A DNA stretch of 64,000 nucleotides from Topomyia yanbarensis (lineage: Eukaryota; Arthropoda; Insecta; Diptera; Culicidae), in contig NC_080671.1 of the NCBI RefSeq assembly GCF_030247195.1, positions 14,954,843-15,018,842 on the forward strand, read 5' to 3'. The position numbers and the translations under genes are program-made. Positions 10,691-21,580 of the stretch are shown one piece after another (positions within the stretch are counted from its first letter, which is position 1; the number at the start of each line of letters is the position of its first letter). The notes below the pieces were generated by a model. The model did not search any database. It saw nothing but the letters and a program-made list of their open reading frames with translations, and had not been told where the DNA came from.

Positions 10691-10799
10691 GCGTTGGACC
10701 AAGTCTACACCGATGGGGAGTCCCCCGAAGCATCCGTGATCGGACAAAAACTGCGTCAAATGGAAGTTCATCTCTCCATGGTTCCTATGCACTCGAACA

Positions 10800-13198
10800 A
10801 ACACATTTTGGATGAATCGAAGGGTCTATCTTCCTTTTTCCGCGTTGTCCCACTCCTGCTGCCACGTAGCCAACGAATCCGCTGGAACCAGTTTCCTTGT
10901 ATTACGTGCATTTCTCCGCTGGAAGAATTCCACGTCCTCAGCTAGAGTGTTTCAGAAGGGAATCATCCCGGCAATTACGTATACCACCTCCGACGATATT
11001 TTTCTGTGCGCACTCGCGACACGAATAGCCATTAGGCGGAACGTGCTTGTCAACCTCGACCGGTTCCGCTTTGAGTTCAGTGCAGCAGCCCAGGCCGGTA
11101 CGCCATACCTCAGTATTGAGGATGAAACTATCTCGGTCTTGTGGCGAGCCAGCTGGAACATGACGTCAGCTATTCAGGCTTCCAAGATGGCTATTGTCTC
11201 TGCCGTCAACATCTTCACCACCAGTTATCGTCTGTTATCGTCAAGACAACATCATCTGTAAAGCCGACGATCTTAACTCCACTTGGCCGTTCCAGTGTTA
11301 AGACTTCGTTGTACATTATATTTCAGAGCGTTGGGCCGAGTTTGGAGCCCCGAGGTACTTCCGCCGTGAACCTAATCGACATCTTCACCACGTTCGTTTC
11401 TGTTCTGGAAGTAGCTTTTCAGAACATTGCACAGATAGTCTCCAACCCGCATTCTGTGCAGCGCTACGGCGATCGCTCCCCAGCTAGCACTGTTGAACGC
11501 GTTCTTCACGTCTATGATTACGAGAGCACAGTAGGGATTACCTCTTCTCTTTTACTTCAATGCTTTCTCTGCTTATCGCTTTCAGCGTAAGTCGTCAGCC
11601 TGTTGAGGATGGCTCTTTCCAGGAGCCTACCGAAAGTATCCAGCAGGCATATAGGCCAATACGATGCTGGATCTCCTGGCGATTTCCCACGTTTTGGCAA
11701 CAACGCCAGCTTCCGGATCTCTCATCTATCCGGGAAGTAGCCATCGTCCGGGCATTTTAGTAGGACTATCCTGAACTTGTCCGGAAACGCCAGGATCGCA
11801 GTCTTCAGTGCCACGTTGGGGATACCATCCGGTCCGGTAGCTTTCTTCGCTTTCAGCCCTTTTGTCACTATAGGGAGCTCGTTGTTGGAAACTCGATTGT
11901 CACCAGCATTTCCACCATCTGCATCAACGTACAGTGTAGGCGGCCATGCGGTTGGGTCGTGCTTCAGGAAAAGACCCTCGACAATAATTTTGAGTTTGTC
12001 GGCACACATTTCGACTGGTGTCATTGGACCCTGGATCCTGGCCATTACAACACGGTAAGCATTGCCCCAGGGGTTAGCGTCTACTTATCTGCACAGCTCC
12101 TTGTAGCAGATGAACTTGCTTAGCGCTATCCCGCGTTTAAAAGCAGCCCTGTCCGCCCGTAATGTTACCTTACACTCTTCTCTAACTGCCTCACATATTG
12201 CTCTCTGGACGCGTCTTCTGGCTTTAGGCAGACAACCCGGAGGATGCTGAGCCTATCGCTCCACCAGTACGCCGGTAGTTCCTCGGCCTAATTTTCCTCG
12301 ACATTGTTACGTCACACGCCCTCGCTAATGTTACCGACAGCTCATCAGCACTCGGAATTGGAGTGACGTTGTCAGCACGAAGTGCTTTCACAAAAAGGTT
12401 CTTGTCGAAATCTTTTATTTCCACTTCCGCTCGCCGGTCCTCACTCTCGGCGTTACCGTACAATTTCGCCGACTAATGGTGTAGTGGATCGCTTGGTGGA
12501 CTCTATGTGTGTACTGCTCACTAACTCGCCAATTCATGTTATCCATCAGCGAAGGGCTGCAGAATGTTATGTCGATGATAGATTCCTGGCCGTCTTTAAG
12601 GAATATGCTAGCGCTACCTTCGTTGCACAGCTTTACGTCCAGCTTCGCCAGTGCTTCCAATAGGCTGTATCCTCTTGCGCTGGTCAGCCTGCTACCTCAC
12701 TCCACGGCCCAAGCGTTAGAATCTCCTCCTATAATAATCACCCGACTAACGAGTCGGTTAATGAGTCCAGCTTCCGGTTGTACTGCTCTGGGGTGACATT
12801 ACGCATCTCGAAACAAAAGGTTAATTGTATGCAAGGTTATATGAAAAAGTCGATGTGAAATGGTTCCTTAAAGTCGCCCCTGGTGTCCACCATGGAGGAG
12901 CATAACAGCTACACACGAATTCGTAATTGATCCTGGCGATCATGAAACCTTCATGTGTACTATCCACCACCTCTTGAACAGGAAAACCGCCCATCACTTG
13001 GATTGCTGCCATCCTTGCACTATCCACCACCCAGTTACCGTTATCGGGAGGAACACGATACGGCTCTGCAATAATTGCAACGTTGCACTCCATTTCTGCT
13101 GTTGACTGCCACAACAGTTGCTGTGCAATGTCACAATGATTGAGATTAAGCTGGGTTATCTCCATCATCATTGGCCCGTCTTTTTGTACTCTGGGCAT
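10800..13198 (-). pseudogene. R1-clade non-LTR retrotransposon ORF2 (APE endonuclease + RT), decayed
   Basis: Read on the minus strand, the APE starts at 13,198 (ITQLNLNHCDIAQQLL ... IAEPYR), continues with GGDSNAWAVE at about 12,705-12,735 (followed by a stop where Trp is expected) and IIDITFCSPSL near 12,560. The RT follows with LKAKKATGPDGIPN (about 11,850), VPRGSKLGPTL at 11,330-11,360, and GFTDDVVLTI at about 11,240-11,265, the catalytic FADD-type box with Ala replaced by Thr. The C-terminal part has SSSILRYGVPAW (about 11,110) and ATWQQEWDNAEKGR (about 10,840-10,880), typical of R1-clade ends. Stops and shifts break it into at least seven pieces. Such elements insert via APE nicking; this copy is dead. 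The start overlaps ORF1 by about 30 bp, usual for this clade. Confidence 0.82.
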
Positions 13199-14244
13199 AA
13201 GAAGCCTCCCGTCATGTGGCCTTCTCCGCCCTCATCTGTACAGAGCAAGCGCTTCGGTTGCTTTGTGCAGTCTCTAGTAATCTGTCCATTCTCCCCACTT
13301 TTTCTGCACAGATCAGATCTGTCCGCGCCTCTGCAGTTTGTTGCCTGATGACCGAAACACATGCACCTGAAACATCTCTCCATTTCTTTAGTGGCTCTAG
13401 GGATCAATCGCAACGAGCACACCAACCATCCGATTTTGATCTTGCCGATCGACATCAACTTGATGGCTGCGGTTGGCGAAAAGCGTATCACTGCTGTCTG
13501 TGTGCCACTGTACGTCTTCTTCAACCTAATAGACATCTGCGCTTTCTTCAGGTTGCATTGATCTATTAGCGCGCTTCTCACTTCCGTTTCGGTTGTGATC
13601 TCGTCCAGATTCCTGCACTTGATCACTACTTCCTGAACTAGAGCTCTCACATTCGCTTCTCTTTCCACCGCTTCTGCCACAAGTTCCCGATAGGCCGAGG
13701 TCTTGATCAATAGATCTTTCTTCAACTCGAATAGCATTTCGCCTTTCTGAGTACGCCTGGTTCTTATAACGTTCTTCCCTAGCTCCTTCAACTTGGGATT
13801 CTCTCTCATCCTTTTGAGGATCACAGCGTACGGCATGCCGTTGTTTGCTTTGACGACTAGAACCGAAGGTCTTCTTTCATATTTTTCTTCTTTTCCTCCA
13901 TTTCTTTCTGTTTTTTTCATTTTCTCTTCTGCAGTTTCAGCGGCTCGCCGTTCACTCTGCGTTTGTCGGCTGTTTCGCAGTTCTTCACCGACCTATTTTG
14001 GCTCCTATAGTTCCTCCTCCTCTTTCGGTGTTTCCCTTACTCTTTTCACAGAACGACAATACCAGTCACCCTTCGGCGTCTCATAGGCTTCTGCTTTCGC
14101 CATATCCGTGGTCTTCAGCGTCTTTTCGGCGTTTTCAGCTCGCTCTAGTAACATCATCTGTTCGCATTCGGCTACTGCTACGGTGGATTTGATGCTAATC
14201 ACTAGATCCTTGATTTGTCCGTTTACGTTGCCCCTCCTTGTCAC
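13168..14244 (-). pseudogene. R1-clade ORF1 (gag-like, CCHC zinc knuckles), decayed
   Basis: The longest frame is 13,920-13,168 (250 codons); 14,244-14,005 in another frame is probably its N-terminus and is charged and helix-prone. The C-terminal part carries zinc knuckles: the first, CFRCMCFGHQATNC, is an intact C-x2-C-x4-H-x4-C. The second has lost its first Cys and the His is Gln. The third keeps only part of its ligands (LLCTDEGGEGH). ORF1 proteins bind element RNA and form the RNP. The gene lies immediately upstream of ORF2 with a short overlap. Loss of two knuckles and the split frame indicate a relic. Confidence 0.8.
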
Positions 14245-14640
14245 GAATTCGTAGTTTTTCGATTTTTTGCCTCAACTACGTCAGTTTAGGTAACCCAGAC
14301 TGATGAACTTCTTCGGTATAGCTTGGTTTAGGCATGCGCACCTGAAATCCTAGCTTTCCTTGACATCCAGTTGTTTTGTCGCCTCTCGTGCTCGGTATGG
14401 CCTCTCTAGGCTGCTCTCTGCTGCTACTGCGGTTGCACTTGCTGTTGCACTTGTTCGTTATGCTGGGTCGGCGACCTCGCTAGTCCACCATTGGCTAACG
14501 GGCAGAGTTAAAAATAATCGAAGCTCTTTTTTGGCAGCTGAAAATGAACCTGTTGCGACTCGTGATGAATATAAAAAAAATATTCAGAGTCCATGTTATT
14601 CATTCAATCGAATATCATGAAATAATATGCATTTCACTAA
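14245..14640 (-). other. Probable 5' leader of the R1-clade relic
   Basis: GC-richer sequence with CTGCTACTGCGGTTGCAC-type words immediately upstream of ORF1. The 5' end and target duplication were not resolved. AT-rich DNA begins near 14,560. Confidence 0.3.
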
Positions 14641-14831
14641 ATGTCTGAGTAAATGTTATCAAAAGTTGGTAAATCATATAAAACAATATTTATCATCACT
14701 TTCTTTATGTCAAGGCCTACTTTGATGCGATTGATTCGTTCTTGCATGTTTGCTTTGTGCAATATTCGGAGACGAATGAAAACCTGCATTGAATTAGGTT
14801 CTTTACTGGCACAGAACCTCACTTTTCTTGA

Positions 14832-14945
14832 CGGTTCGCTTGTACTGTTTACATGGACATAGAAAAAATTGTGGACGACTAGATTCGCTCGAAGAAAATC
14901 GTAAAGAATTTTTCTAAGTCTATGTAAACAGTATAAAGCGAACTG
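14832..14945. repeat. Inverted repeat of about 38 bp arms
   Basis: CGGTTCGCTTGTACTG... (14,832-14,870) is matched in inverted orientation by 14,908-14,945 with a few mismatches, around a 37-nt loop. It sits directly against the 5' truncation point of the next retroelement. Confidence 0.65.
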
Positions 14946-14952
14946 TAAGAAA

Positions 14953-16063
14953 TTGCAGGTGGATACTATTTACACCGATCTAAAGGCAGCTTTTGATAGA
15001 GTTAATCATGAGATACTGATAACAAAGCTTGATAAGCTAGGGTGTTCTACTAGATTCTGCCATTGGCTTCGATCCTACCTTGTGCACCGTGAATGCGTTG
15101 TTCAAATTGGCGATATTGTTTCAGAATCTTTTTTCAACACTTCCGGAGTTCCTCAAGGTAGTACGCTAGGTCCACTACTTTTTTCACTGTTCGTGAACGA
15201 TGCGGTTTTCGTTCTAAGCCGTGGAGGAAAGCTGTTTTTTGCCGACGACTTAAATTTTTTTTCTTGTTATACGGAATGAAGCCGATTGCCGTGAGCTACA
15301 GCATCTTATTGACACCTTTTATAGCTGGTGTGTAAGAAACATGATGGTCCTTAGCGTTGCAAAATGTTTTGTCATCAGCTATTATCGAACGAGAAATATG
15401 GTTACCTTCAACTATAACATCGCAGGAACTCTACTACAACGCGTTGACCACGTGAAGGATCTAGGAGTCATTCTTGATGATAAGCTAACGTATACTCATC
15501 ATGTCTCAGCGACCATCGACAGAGCCAATCGTTTGCTGGGATTTATTTTCAAAATATCCAACGAATTTCGGCATCCTCTATGCTTCAAGGCTCTTTATTG
15601 CTCATTGGTGCGCCCGCAGTTGGAATTTGCAAACGTCGTTTGGTGCCCGTATCAAGCTACGTGGAGCCTTAGGATCGAAGCAGCCCAGCGTAAATTCATA
15701 CGATATGCGTTACGTGAATTGCCGTGGAACGATCCATTAAACCTGCCACCGTACGAGGACCGTTGTCGTCTTTTAGGACTTAAAACTTTAACACGCCGGA
15801 GACATGCAGCGCAAGCTACCTTCGTGTCAAAGATTCTGCTGGCTGAATATGATGATCCGGAGCTACTAGCACAAATCAACCTCTACACGCCTACCCGTTC
15901 TCTTCGCCCTCGAGCCCTGCTGCATTCTGAAATGCGCAGCACTAACTACGCTGCCAATAGTCCAATTTTAGCAATGAGTCGTCTCTTCAATGAGTTTGCT
16001 GAAATTTTTGACTTCGTCATGAACTCTTCGCAGTTTCGTCGTCGTGTATTGTCACTATTTTAA
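14953..16063 (+). pseudogene. T1/CR1-like reverse transcriptase, 5'-truncated and frameshifted
   Basis: Starts inside the RT at the YTDLKAAFDRVNH motif (region A, catalytic Asp), then SGVPQGSTLGPLLFSLFVND (B) and FFADDLNFF (C, both catalytic Asp present, at about 15,238-15,249). A run of eight T (15,255-15,262) shifts the frame: the second frame, from about 15,263, continues NEADCRELQHL... and KDLGVILDDKL (region E), RPQLEFANVVWCPY and the C-terminal RFIRYALRELPW to the stop at 16,063. The 5' half of the element is missing, as in most non-LTR copies. The tail at 16,128-16,156 is TACAAA-type repeats, the probable 3' end. The only visible lesion in the remaining RT is the homopolymer frameshift. 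Confidence 0.87.
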
Positions 16064-16127
16064 TTATGTTTAGTTTACCTTAGTTTAGTATAGTTCATTA
16101 AGACAAATTGTCAGTTGGACTTTTTTT

Positions 16128-16156
16128 ATACAAATACAAATACAAATGCAAATAAA
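16128..16156 (+). repeat. 3' tail of the T1/CR1-like element
   Basis: ATACAAATACAAATACAAAT followed by GCAAATAAA: short tandem 3' repeats of the type left by target-primed reverse transcription, about 65 bp after the stop codon. Confidence 0.7.
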
Positions 16157-16162
16157 ACCTTA

Positions 16163-16345
16163 GGGACCATTCATAAATTACGTAACGCTTTTAACGGGGA
16201 GGAGGTATAACAAAATGTGGGGAAGGCGGAGTAAGCTAGAACGTTACGCAATTTGTTTTACTAAAGAAAACAATTTTTTAACGAATTTGTTACATAATAG
16301 GGGAGAAAGGGTTAAAAAAATTGGGACCATTTATTACATGGGGGA
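16163..16345 (+). mobile_element. Partial MITE, GGGACCATTCATAAATTACG end
   Basis: The end resembles that of the 31,530-32,308 element (GGGGCC.T.CA.AAATGACG) and is preceded by TTA, compatible with a TWA target site. No inverted partner was found to the right, so the copy is truncated. A second, direct word GGGACCATTTATTACATGG at about 16,322 suggests rearrangement. Confidence 0.45.
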
Positions 16346-17045
16346 ATGGGAGAGTCAACTTTGGGCTATTTTTGCGTTATATAATTTATTAATGGTTTCT
16401 TAGCGGAAGCGGCGCCGACTCGCTTCGACGGAGCTGCTTTTGGATTTATATAGGTTTTTCTAGAGGTTTAGCAGAACCCGACATTGCCTTGCCCCACCAT
16501 ATACTAGCAAGACTCTTCAACTCTCAGTAGGTCTGGGGGGGGGGGGGGGTCGTTAAACCCCACAACTTCTGTCCTGCAGTCCCTGTTGCCCTTTGAATTC
16601 CTGTGTGTCGCTTTTTTCTCAGAGAGGGTCAGTATAAACAATATTATATTCAAATGAAATATGTAACATCGCCAGAAGCTCCTATTGAAATTTATTGGGA
16701 TCGAAGCTCGGGTTCCCGAATTACGGGTTGGAGAGTGCAGTCACACATTAAATTCCATTAGAAACCGGTACCACCTTGCACCTTGCTAACTAAAACTTCT
16801 TTAACCCTCGGGAAGTCGCGAAAATGGCTCACGAGCTGGTGTGCTAAGAAGATTTCGCTAGATTGTCAGAGCAGCGTGCAATCCGTGCACTAGCGCGACT
16901 TCCATAAGTTTAACGATTTTGGCCACCTAAGATGGAATGGGAAGCTTTGAGGAAGTGACAAATCCTCGAAATTAAATACACATCTCTTTCTCCGGGATGG
17001 CTGATTCGATTTCCACTTAATCTCTAGTAGAAGCCATAGAACCCT
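16346..17045. other. Spacer with a G homopolymer
   Basis: No gene seen. A run of about 14 G lies at 16,536-16,549. Similar runs are at 33,009-33,026 and 61,519-61,528. Confidence 0.4.
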
Positions 17046-17117
17046 TGTTGTCTGTTGTGTTTTCAGCTTTGGTCACCGTTCGATTCGGTTTACAGATTCA
17101 AGTTGATGTTGTTCAGT
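17046..17117. repeat. Arm of a long-range inverted repeat (partner 18,678-18,752)
   Basis: GTCTGTTGTGTTTTCAGC... to ...TTGTTCAGTG matches, inverted, the segment 18,678-18,752 over about 72 bp. A shorter third copy is at 21,822-21,860 (AACATCAACCTAAATCTGTA). It probably belongs to the termini of the fold-back family found between 18.2 and 21.8 kb. Confidence 0.7.
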
Positions 17118-17132
17118 GAAAAATTACAGAAA

Positions 17133-18182
17133 AACCTGTTTTAATCCACCTAGCGGTGCAATTGTGCCTTTCTCATTTCTCTAAACTATAGCACGGAGGC
17201 TTTTTATGTTCAACATAGTTGTGGAAATGTCCATTACATTCTTAGTACACTTTGCATTTATACACAATGGCTTGCCAGCCACGAACTTGATGAGCTACGT
17301 GTCGACGGTGAAACACTTGCAACAAAAACATATCGTACTTCATTAGCCTAATCAGTATTAGATCAATGTTATCTGCTTGCTAACTTTTATCATGCGGGGG
17401 TGGGTATGTGAGGAGGGCGAAAGTTCCATGAACGAATGACTCCCCAGCTTAAATTGGTATGCTTTGTAATATAGTGGTGGTTTAAAGAAGATGGGGTTGA
17501 AGGGGAGGGGTATGAGGGCTGAGGGGTGGTTTAAGGAGATTTTTAAGGGAGGGGAGTGAACGGTAGAGGGGGGGTGTAACCCCTCTCCTTAAACCATTAA
17601 CTACGCCCCTGTTAAAACCCAGAAACCTTATGCGAGTAAAAAAAAAAATTTGGCCCTCCGGGATTAGGTTGACGTTTTTCAGAGTGATTGCATAACCTTT
17701 CAATATGAGAAAGGCAAAAATGTGCCAAAATCCAAAAAAGTGAATAGTCGTCAATTTTTTTTTCGAGTTTGCATCAAATCTCGACGTTTCATGCACCTTG
17801 AAGACATTTAGCATCAAAAATAAAAATTCTATTTTTAATTTTTCCTATAGTTTATATGAGAAATTTCTGTGTGGCCGCACTCTTAAACCCGTAATTTCGG
17901 AACCAGAATTCCGATCGATCCAAAATTCAATAGCAGCCGATGGGAAGGTTGCCCCTTTCATTTGAGACTAAGTTTGGGCAAATCGGTCCAGCCATCTCTG
18001 AGAAAAATGGGTGAATTAATTTGACACATACGCACATACATACACACACATACACACACAGACACACACACATACACACACATACACACATACACACACA
18101 TACAGACTTTCCGATCTCAACGAACTGGTTTTTGACGTTTTTCAGAGTGATTGCATAACCTTTCTATATGAGAAAGGCAAAA
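17133..18182. mobile_element. MITE-like element with GCCTTTCTC / GAGAAAGGC ends
   Basis: It begins TTTTAATCCACCTAGCGGTG...GTGCCTTTCTCAT and ends ATATGAGAAAGGCAAAA, short inverted repeats. An internal second end-like word occurs at 17,694-17,712. It contains TTTCATTTGAGACTAAG, a word shared with the repeats at 25-27 kb, followed by a (CACATA)n tract at 18,026-18,105. No coding capacity. From memory such elements are abundant in Aedes; the superfamily is not assigned. Confidence 0.5.
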
Positions 18183-18667
18183 ACTATGCTATATTTCTCT
18201 TTAGTGGAGAACAATTTTGGTAAAAACTGTTCTCTCCATTAAGAAAACAAAATGCTCAAAACCATATTTGAGCGTGTGCTCTTCACGCTCTAAGATGGTT
18301 TTGAGCATTAACTAAGTTAATTATGGAATTTGGATTTCGACTTCGTCTCATCAGTATCCGACACTAACTTAGCGTTCGGACTAAGCTAGCGCCGGATTGA
18401 CGCTAGCTCCAAAAAACGGAAACACCATTTATGTTCTTGAGCAAACCCCTAGTCAAGCATGATATCCCGTAAGAGAAGAAACTAAGATCACTAATTTAGT
18501 GTCAGATTCTGATGAAACGAAGTCGAAACGCCAAAATTCCATAACTAATTTAATATATGTTTTGTGCTCTTCACGCGCAAGATGCTTTTGAACAATTGTC
18601 TCATTATTGGAGAAAACATAGTTTCTACCATAATTTTTCTCCACTAATGAGAATTAAAGCATAGTAT
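18183..18667. mobile_element. Fold-back element carrying hammerhead-like sequences
   Basis: ACTATGCTATATTTCTCTTT at the left is matched inverted at 18,645-18,667, and the arms (18,183-18,335 and 18,535-18,667) pair over about 130-150 bp with indels. Next to each arm, facing outward, is a hammerhead-type core: minus strand at 18,325-18,417 and plus strand at about 18,495-18,540. There is no ORF. Inverted dimers and hammerheads are both known for Penelope-type elements, which is the likeliest origin, but no RT is attached here. Confidence 0.65.
18325..18417 (-). ncRNA. Hammerhead-ribozyme-like fold
   Basis: On the minus strand: GUC at 18,401-18,399 (cleavage triplet), CUGAUGA at 18,354-18,348, stem II GAC-GAA-GUC at 18,347-18,339, GAAA at 18,338-18,335. 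The region between GUC and CUGAUGA forms stem I (AAUCCG with CGGAUA, then CUAGCUUAG with CUAAGUUAG). TTTTGG upstream pairs with CCAAA downstream as an open stem III. Two stem positions are mismatched in this copy (A.A at the base of stem I, C.C in stem III); the sister copy at 18,892-18,940 has the paired versions. The core is thus complete, the copy probably weak. Confidence 0.6.
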
Positions 18668-18677
18668 TAGAACTATA

Positions 18678-18752
18678 GTTATAGCACTGAATAACATCAA
18701 CTTAAATCTGTAACCAGCATCGAACGGTAACCAAAGCTGGAAACACAACAGA
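18678..18752. repeat. Arm of a long-range inverted repeat (partner 17,046-17,117)
   Basis: Inverted match of about 72 bp to 17,046-17,117; see there. It follows the fold-back element by 10 bp, in the same order as the 21,617-21,805 fold-back and the 21,822 copy. Confidence 0.7.
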
Positions 18753-18879
18753 TGCACTATGTTATCTTGCATTAGTTTGCTATGCCAAACCAAATGTTTC
18801 GATTTCATTAGTTCTCATTAGCTTAAAATGAGATGCTTTTCTTGAGGGACATCACGCTTGACTAGAAATTTGCGCTCCA

Positions 18880-18954
18880 TTTTTGGAGCAAGCGTCAATC
18901 CGGCGCTAGCTTAGTCTGATCACTAAGTTAGTATCGGATTCTGATGGGACGAAA
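18880..18954 (+). ncRNA. Hammerhead-like relic, 5' part, interrupted by a hAT-type insert
   Basis: Plus strand: GCGUC at 18,892-18,896, stem I AAUCCG (18,897-18,902) with CGGAUU (18,935-18,940), six perfect pairs, extended by CUAGCUUAGU with ACUAAGUUAG. Then CUGAUGG (A9 changed to G) and GACGAA, where the insert begins. The missing part, GACGAAGUC-GAAACGC, lies at 21,582-21,597 beyond the insert. So the whole motif was present before insertion. Confidence 0.6.
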
Positions 18955-19254
18955 CGGGGCCGGCGTTACGCTTTTAGCCAGAGTGGGTAGTAAGATAAGC
19001 ATAGGGTGGAGGTCTATTACTAAAGATTTGCAGCCTTTTCATATGCTTGCAAAACAATTCGCTATTTACGAGGATTTCACAGTTCTCGTGCACAATGAAA
19101 TCCTCGTACATAAAAAATTGTAACGTGCGCGTTAAAGGGTGCACGAAATCAATTGGCATCGCAAGAAAACGTACGTCAAAATTCACCATCGCTTTGAAAC
19201 TTTCAAAGGATAAAAAAGCATATTGCTGATTTTACCGTGCTTGTTCATTCAGTT

Positions 19255-19569
19255 TTATAGCAATACCATACCTTCTTGTATAACTTGTTTTTGTGTAAAA
19301 ATCCATTTTTCCTGATTTCTGCTTTCCCTGGAATGCTTCTGGAAGGCCTGCATCATGATGGTCCAGTATTTTTCAATTAGCAAAAAATCCGGTGTATTCG
19401 AGGGATTAAGGTCCTTTATCACGAAATTGACCTCCTTAGCCTTGCTCCACTCAAGAACATCTTTCGAGCAATGGCACAAGGTGAAATTCCGCCAGAAAAG
19501 CGTAGAGCTGTTGTAAGATCTCAGAAGTGAAAGTAAAATGCAGTTTTGATGCAATTTGATTCCGTACAT
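19255..19569 (-). pseudogene. Tc1/mariner-type transposase fragment
   Basis: The minus strand reads VNFVIKDLNPSNTPDF...IEKYWTIM, which matches the third catalytic region of IS630-Tc1-mariner transposases (usual form: NPPN.P..RPIE.FW, where the Glu is the last catalytic acid). The rest of the transposase and its inverted repeats were not found. It lies within the hAT-type insert. Confidence 0.55.
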
Positions 19570-20666
19570 CCTTTGGTAACTCTCAACATGCCTTATCGTT
19601 GCAAGCTTATTCCAGGAAAAAGCTTTTGTGGAAAATTAACTTCCTTACTGTAATATGTGTTGCAGAAAGAACGACATTTTATTGTTGCATGATTTTTTTT
19701 TTCAAAAGTAGGAGCTCTCCCGTAACGGAACCTAAGTTATCAAGTTTCATGAAACTCTTCTGTATACACGAAAACGTCTTCGAAATCTAGTACACGCTTT
19801 GAACGTGGTAAACGTGACTGCTTCTCGTTTCAGTGAGTCCACCCAACAAGTAATTAGGTTGGATAACGGTTTTAGCAGCTCTGGTTCAACTTATTTCCTC
19901 GTGATAGAGGCTTGTTCAGCTTTCGTTGCTTGTTGGTCGGGTTTTATCTCGGGCCGCAATTTTCTGAGGTGAAAAATGTATGCTCACGTCAGCCGCTGGT
20001 CTTGGCCTTGCTGTTGATAGACCGATTTTTGGGCACAGTTGGTGGCTTCGGTGATAGGCACTCAGTGCGAATGGATTATGGACAACTAACCACAGGTAAA
20101 ATATTGGGTTTAATTTACTTTGTACAAGACATATTTAAACAGATCGATTACAAAAGAGGGAATTTAAAAAATACACCCACAAAGCGATAGTCTAAGCAAT
20201 GCCTTGATACTACATTGCGTTGCGGAACTCGATCTTTTGTTTCAATTGACTTTGCAGGCGATTCTTAGTGTACTGAGCGAGCTGTTACGATCCTTTCGAC
20301 CACTGAAAATCATTCCGGATGACTGACTTATGATACCAGCGCGCCTGACCCTCTGACCCGTCAAAACAGGTCTATCAAAAGATTATTTACATAAAATAAA
20401 ATTAAACACACGTGCACTGCAGGAGGGCATTTTAAACAGAAATCAATATTATTTTGAAGGCATAGACAATAGTAGAAGGTCTAACCGGTTTCTTATCCAA
20501 TCCAGCTCACTCGCTTTGAACGCCCTCCTATTCCCGATTCTTTCATTTCATTGTTTCTGTTATCTAGGCCCGTTCAAGAATGACTCTGCATAGTTATATC
20601 GATTCTTCGGCTTGTAATTCTATCTTTCACATTCGGGCCCTTTTCTTCCGCGTCAATGAATAAATA

Positions 20667-21169
20667 ATGAAAACAAAAGTGCTGACACAATCATATTCAA
20701 CAGTGACCGAAATATCAATGGTTCACCCCAATATAACCTGCTTGGTAACCAGTTTAAAACAAACAAGTAACATTACTAGCAACGATCCTTTTTCGAAGGA
20801 GTGCTGCGTGGTCACTAAGACCAGTTTAGTTTGTCCGAATCAGCTGAAGCATGGAGTTGGCTGTTTTAAGGACCCCAAACTTTAACCAGTGAATACTGTA
20901 AACGATTGTATTCAACACGAGTCACAGCTAACGGAGTAAAGACCTATGTCAACTCAAACTCATATCGTGTGATCTTCCCTGGATCTGCTTTACCTAATTA
21001 TCTTCTCGTTCACAAAGTTCACCTATCTGCTCGCCGTTATGTGCAAAGGGTCCCAACCAGATTAATAGCAAATAACTGGGCCATACAACCTCGTGTTCCT
21101 GATGTGAAGGGACTGAAAAAATGGCTTCTGGTGACGTTTTGTTTCTCAATAAACATTTCACTTTGCTAA
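20667..21169 (+). pseudogene. Jockey-type ORF1 (gag-like) relic
   Basis: Two frames: 20,667-20,885 reads YSTVTEISMVHPN...TSLKQTSNITSND...LKHGVGCFKDP, and 20,906-21,169 reads SYRVIFPGSALPNYLLVHKV...RYVQRV, the RRM-like domain before the zinc knuckles of Jockey ORF1. Stops and a frame change separate them, and the zinc knuckles are absent. Homologous to the relics at 51.5, 53.0 and 57.6 kb. Confidence 0.65.
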
Positions 21170-21580
21170 CAGAAGACCAAATCTGGCATCACTTGAAAAC
21201 TAATAGTATTATGCTCGCCTCTTGCAAAGTAATCTGTTTTCGATGATTTTTTGTCTATTCTGAGGTTAAGACCCGGAGCCTATGGCTTTAGCGTAGTGTG
21301 TCCACTTGTAAAGACGCTACATTCTTGGATGAAGGAATGTTCTCCGATAGCGAGTAAGGAAGCAGCATTAGACGATACGACGCACTCAGAATTCGACATT
21401 GAACTGATTTCACCCAAAATTTCAACAAAAACTGCAATTTGAAGCTGTACACCCTTTATGTGCGCGAGATACATTCAGTTTTCAAATTATTTGTTCAAAA
21501 TTCAGAGTGGGTATTTACTCACTCGAATATTCACAAGTGGGTAATATTACCCATACTACCCACGCCTTCCGCCGGCCCTG

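Larger units (their letters stand above)
18955..21580. mobile_element. hAT-type insert, 2.6 kb, without recognisable transposase
   Basis: The ends CGGGGCCGGCG (left) and, inverted, CAGGGCCGGCG (right) are followed inward on both sides by GTGGGTAG-type words. The flanking 8-mers GGACGAAA (18,947-18,954) and GGACGAAG (21,581-21,588) form an 8-bp target duplication with one difference. No hAT transposase (for example no dimerisation domain) is visible; inside are a Tc1/mariner-like relic and a Jockey ORF1 relic. It looks like a non-autonomous element enlarged by other insertions, or a transposon that lost its gene. Confidence 0.65.

Noticed and set aside
11777..14192. Plus-strand ORFs over the R1-clade element
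   Set aside because: They are antisense shadows of ORF1 and ORF2 on the minus strand.
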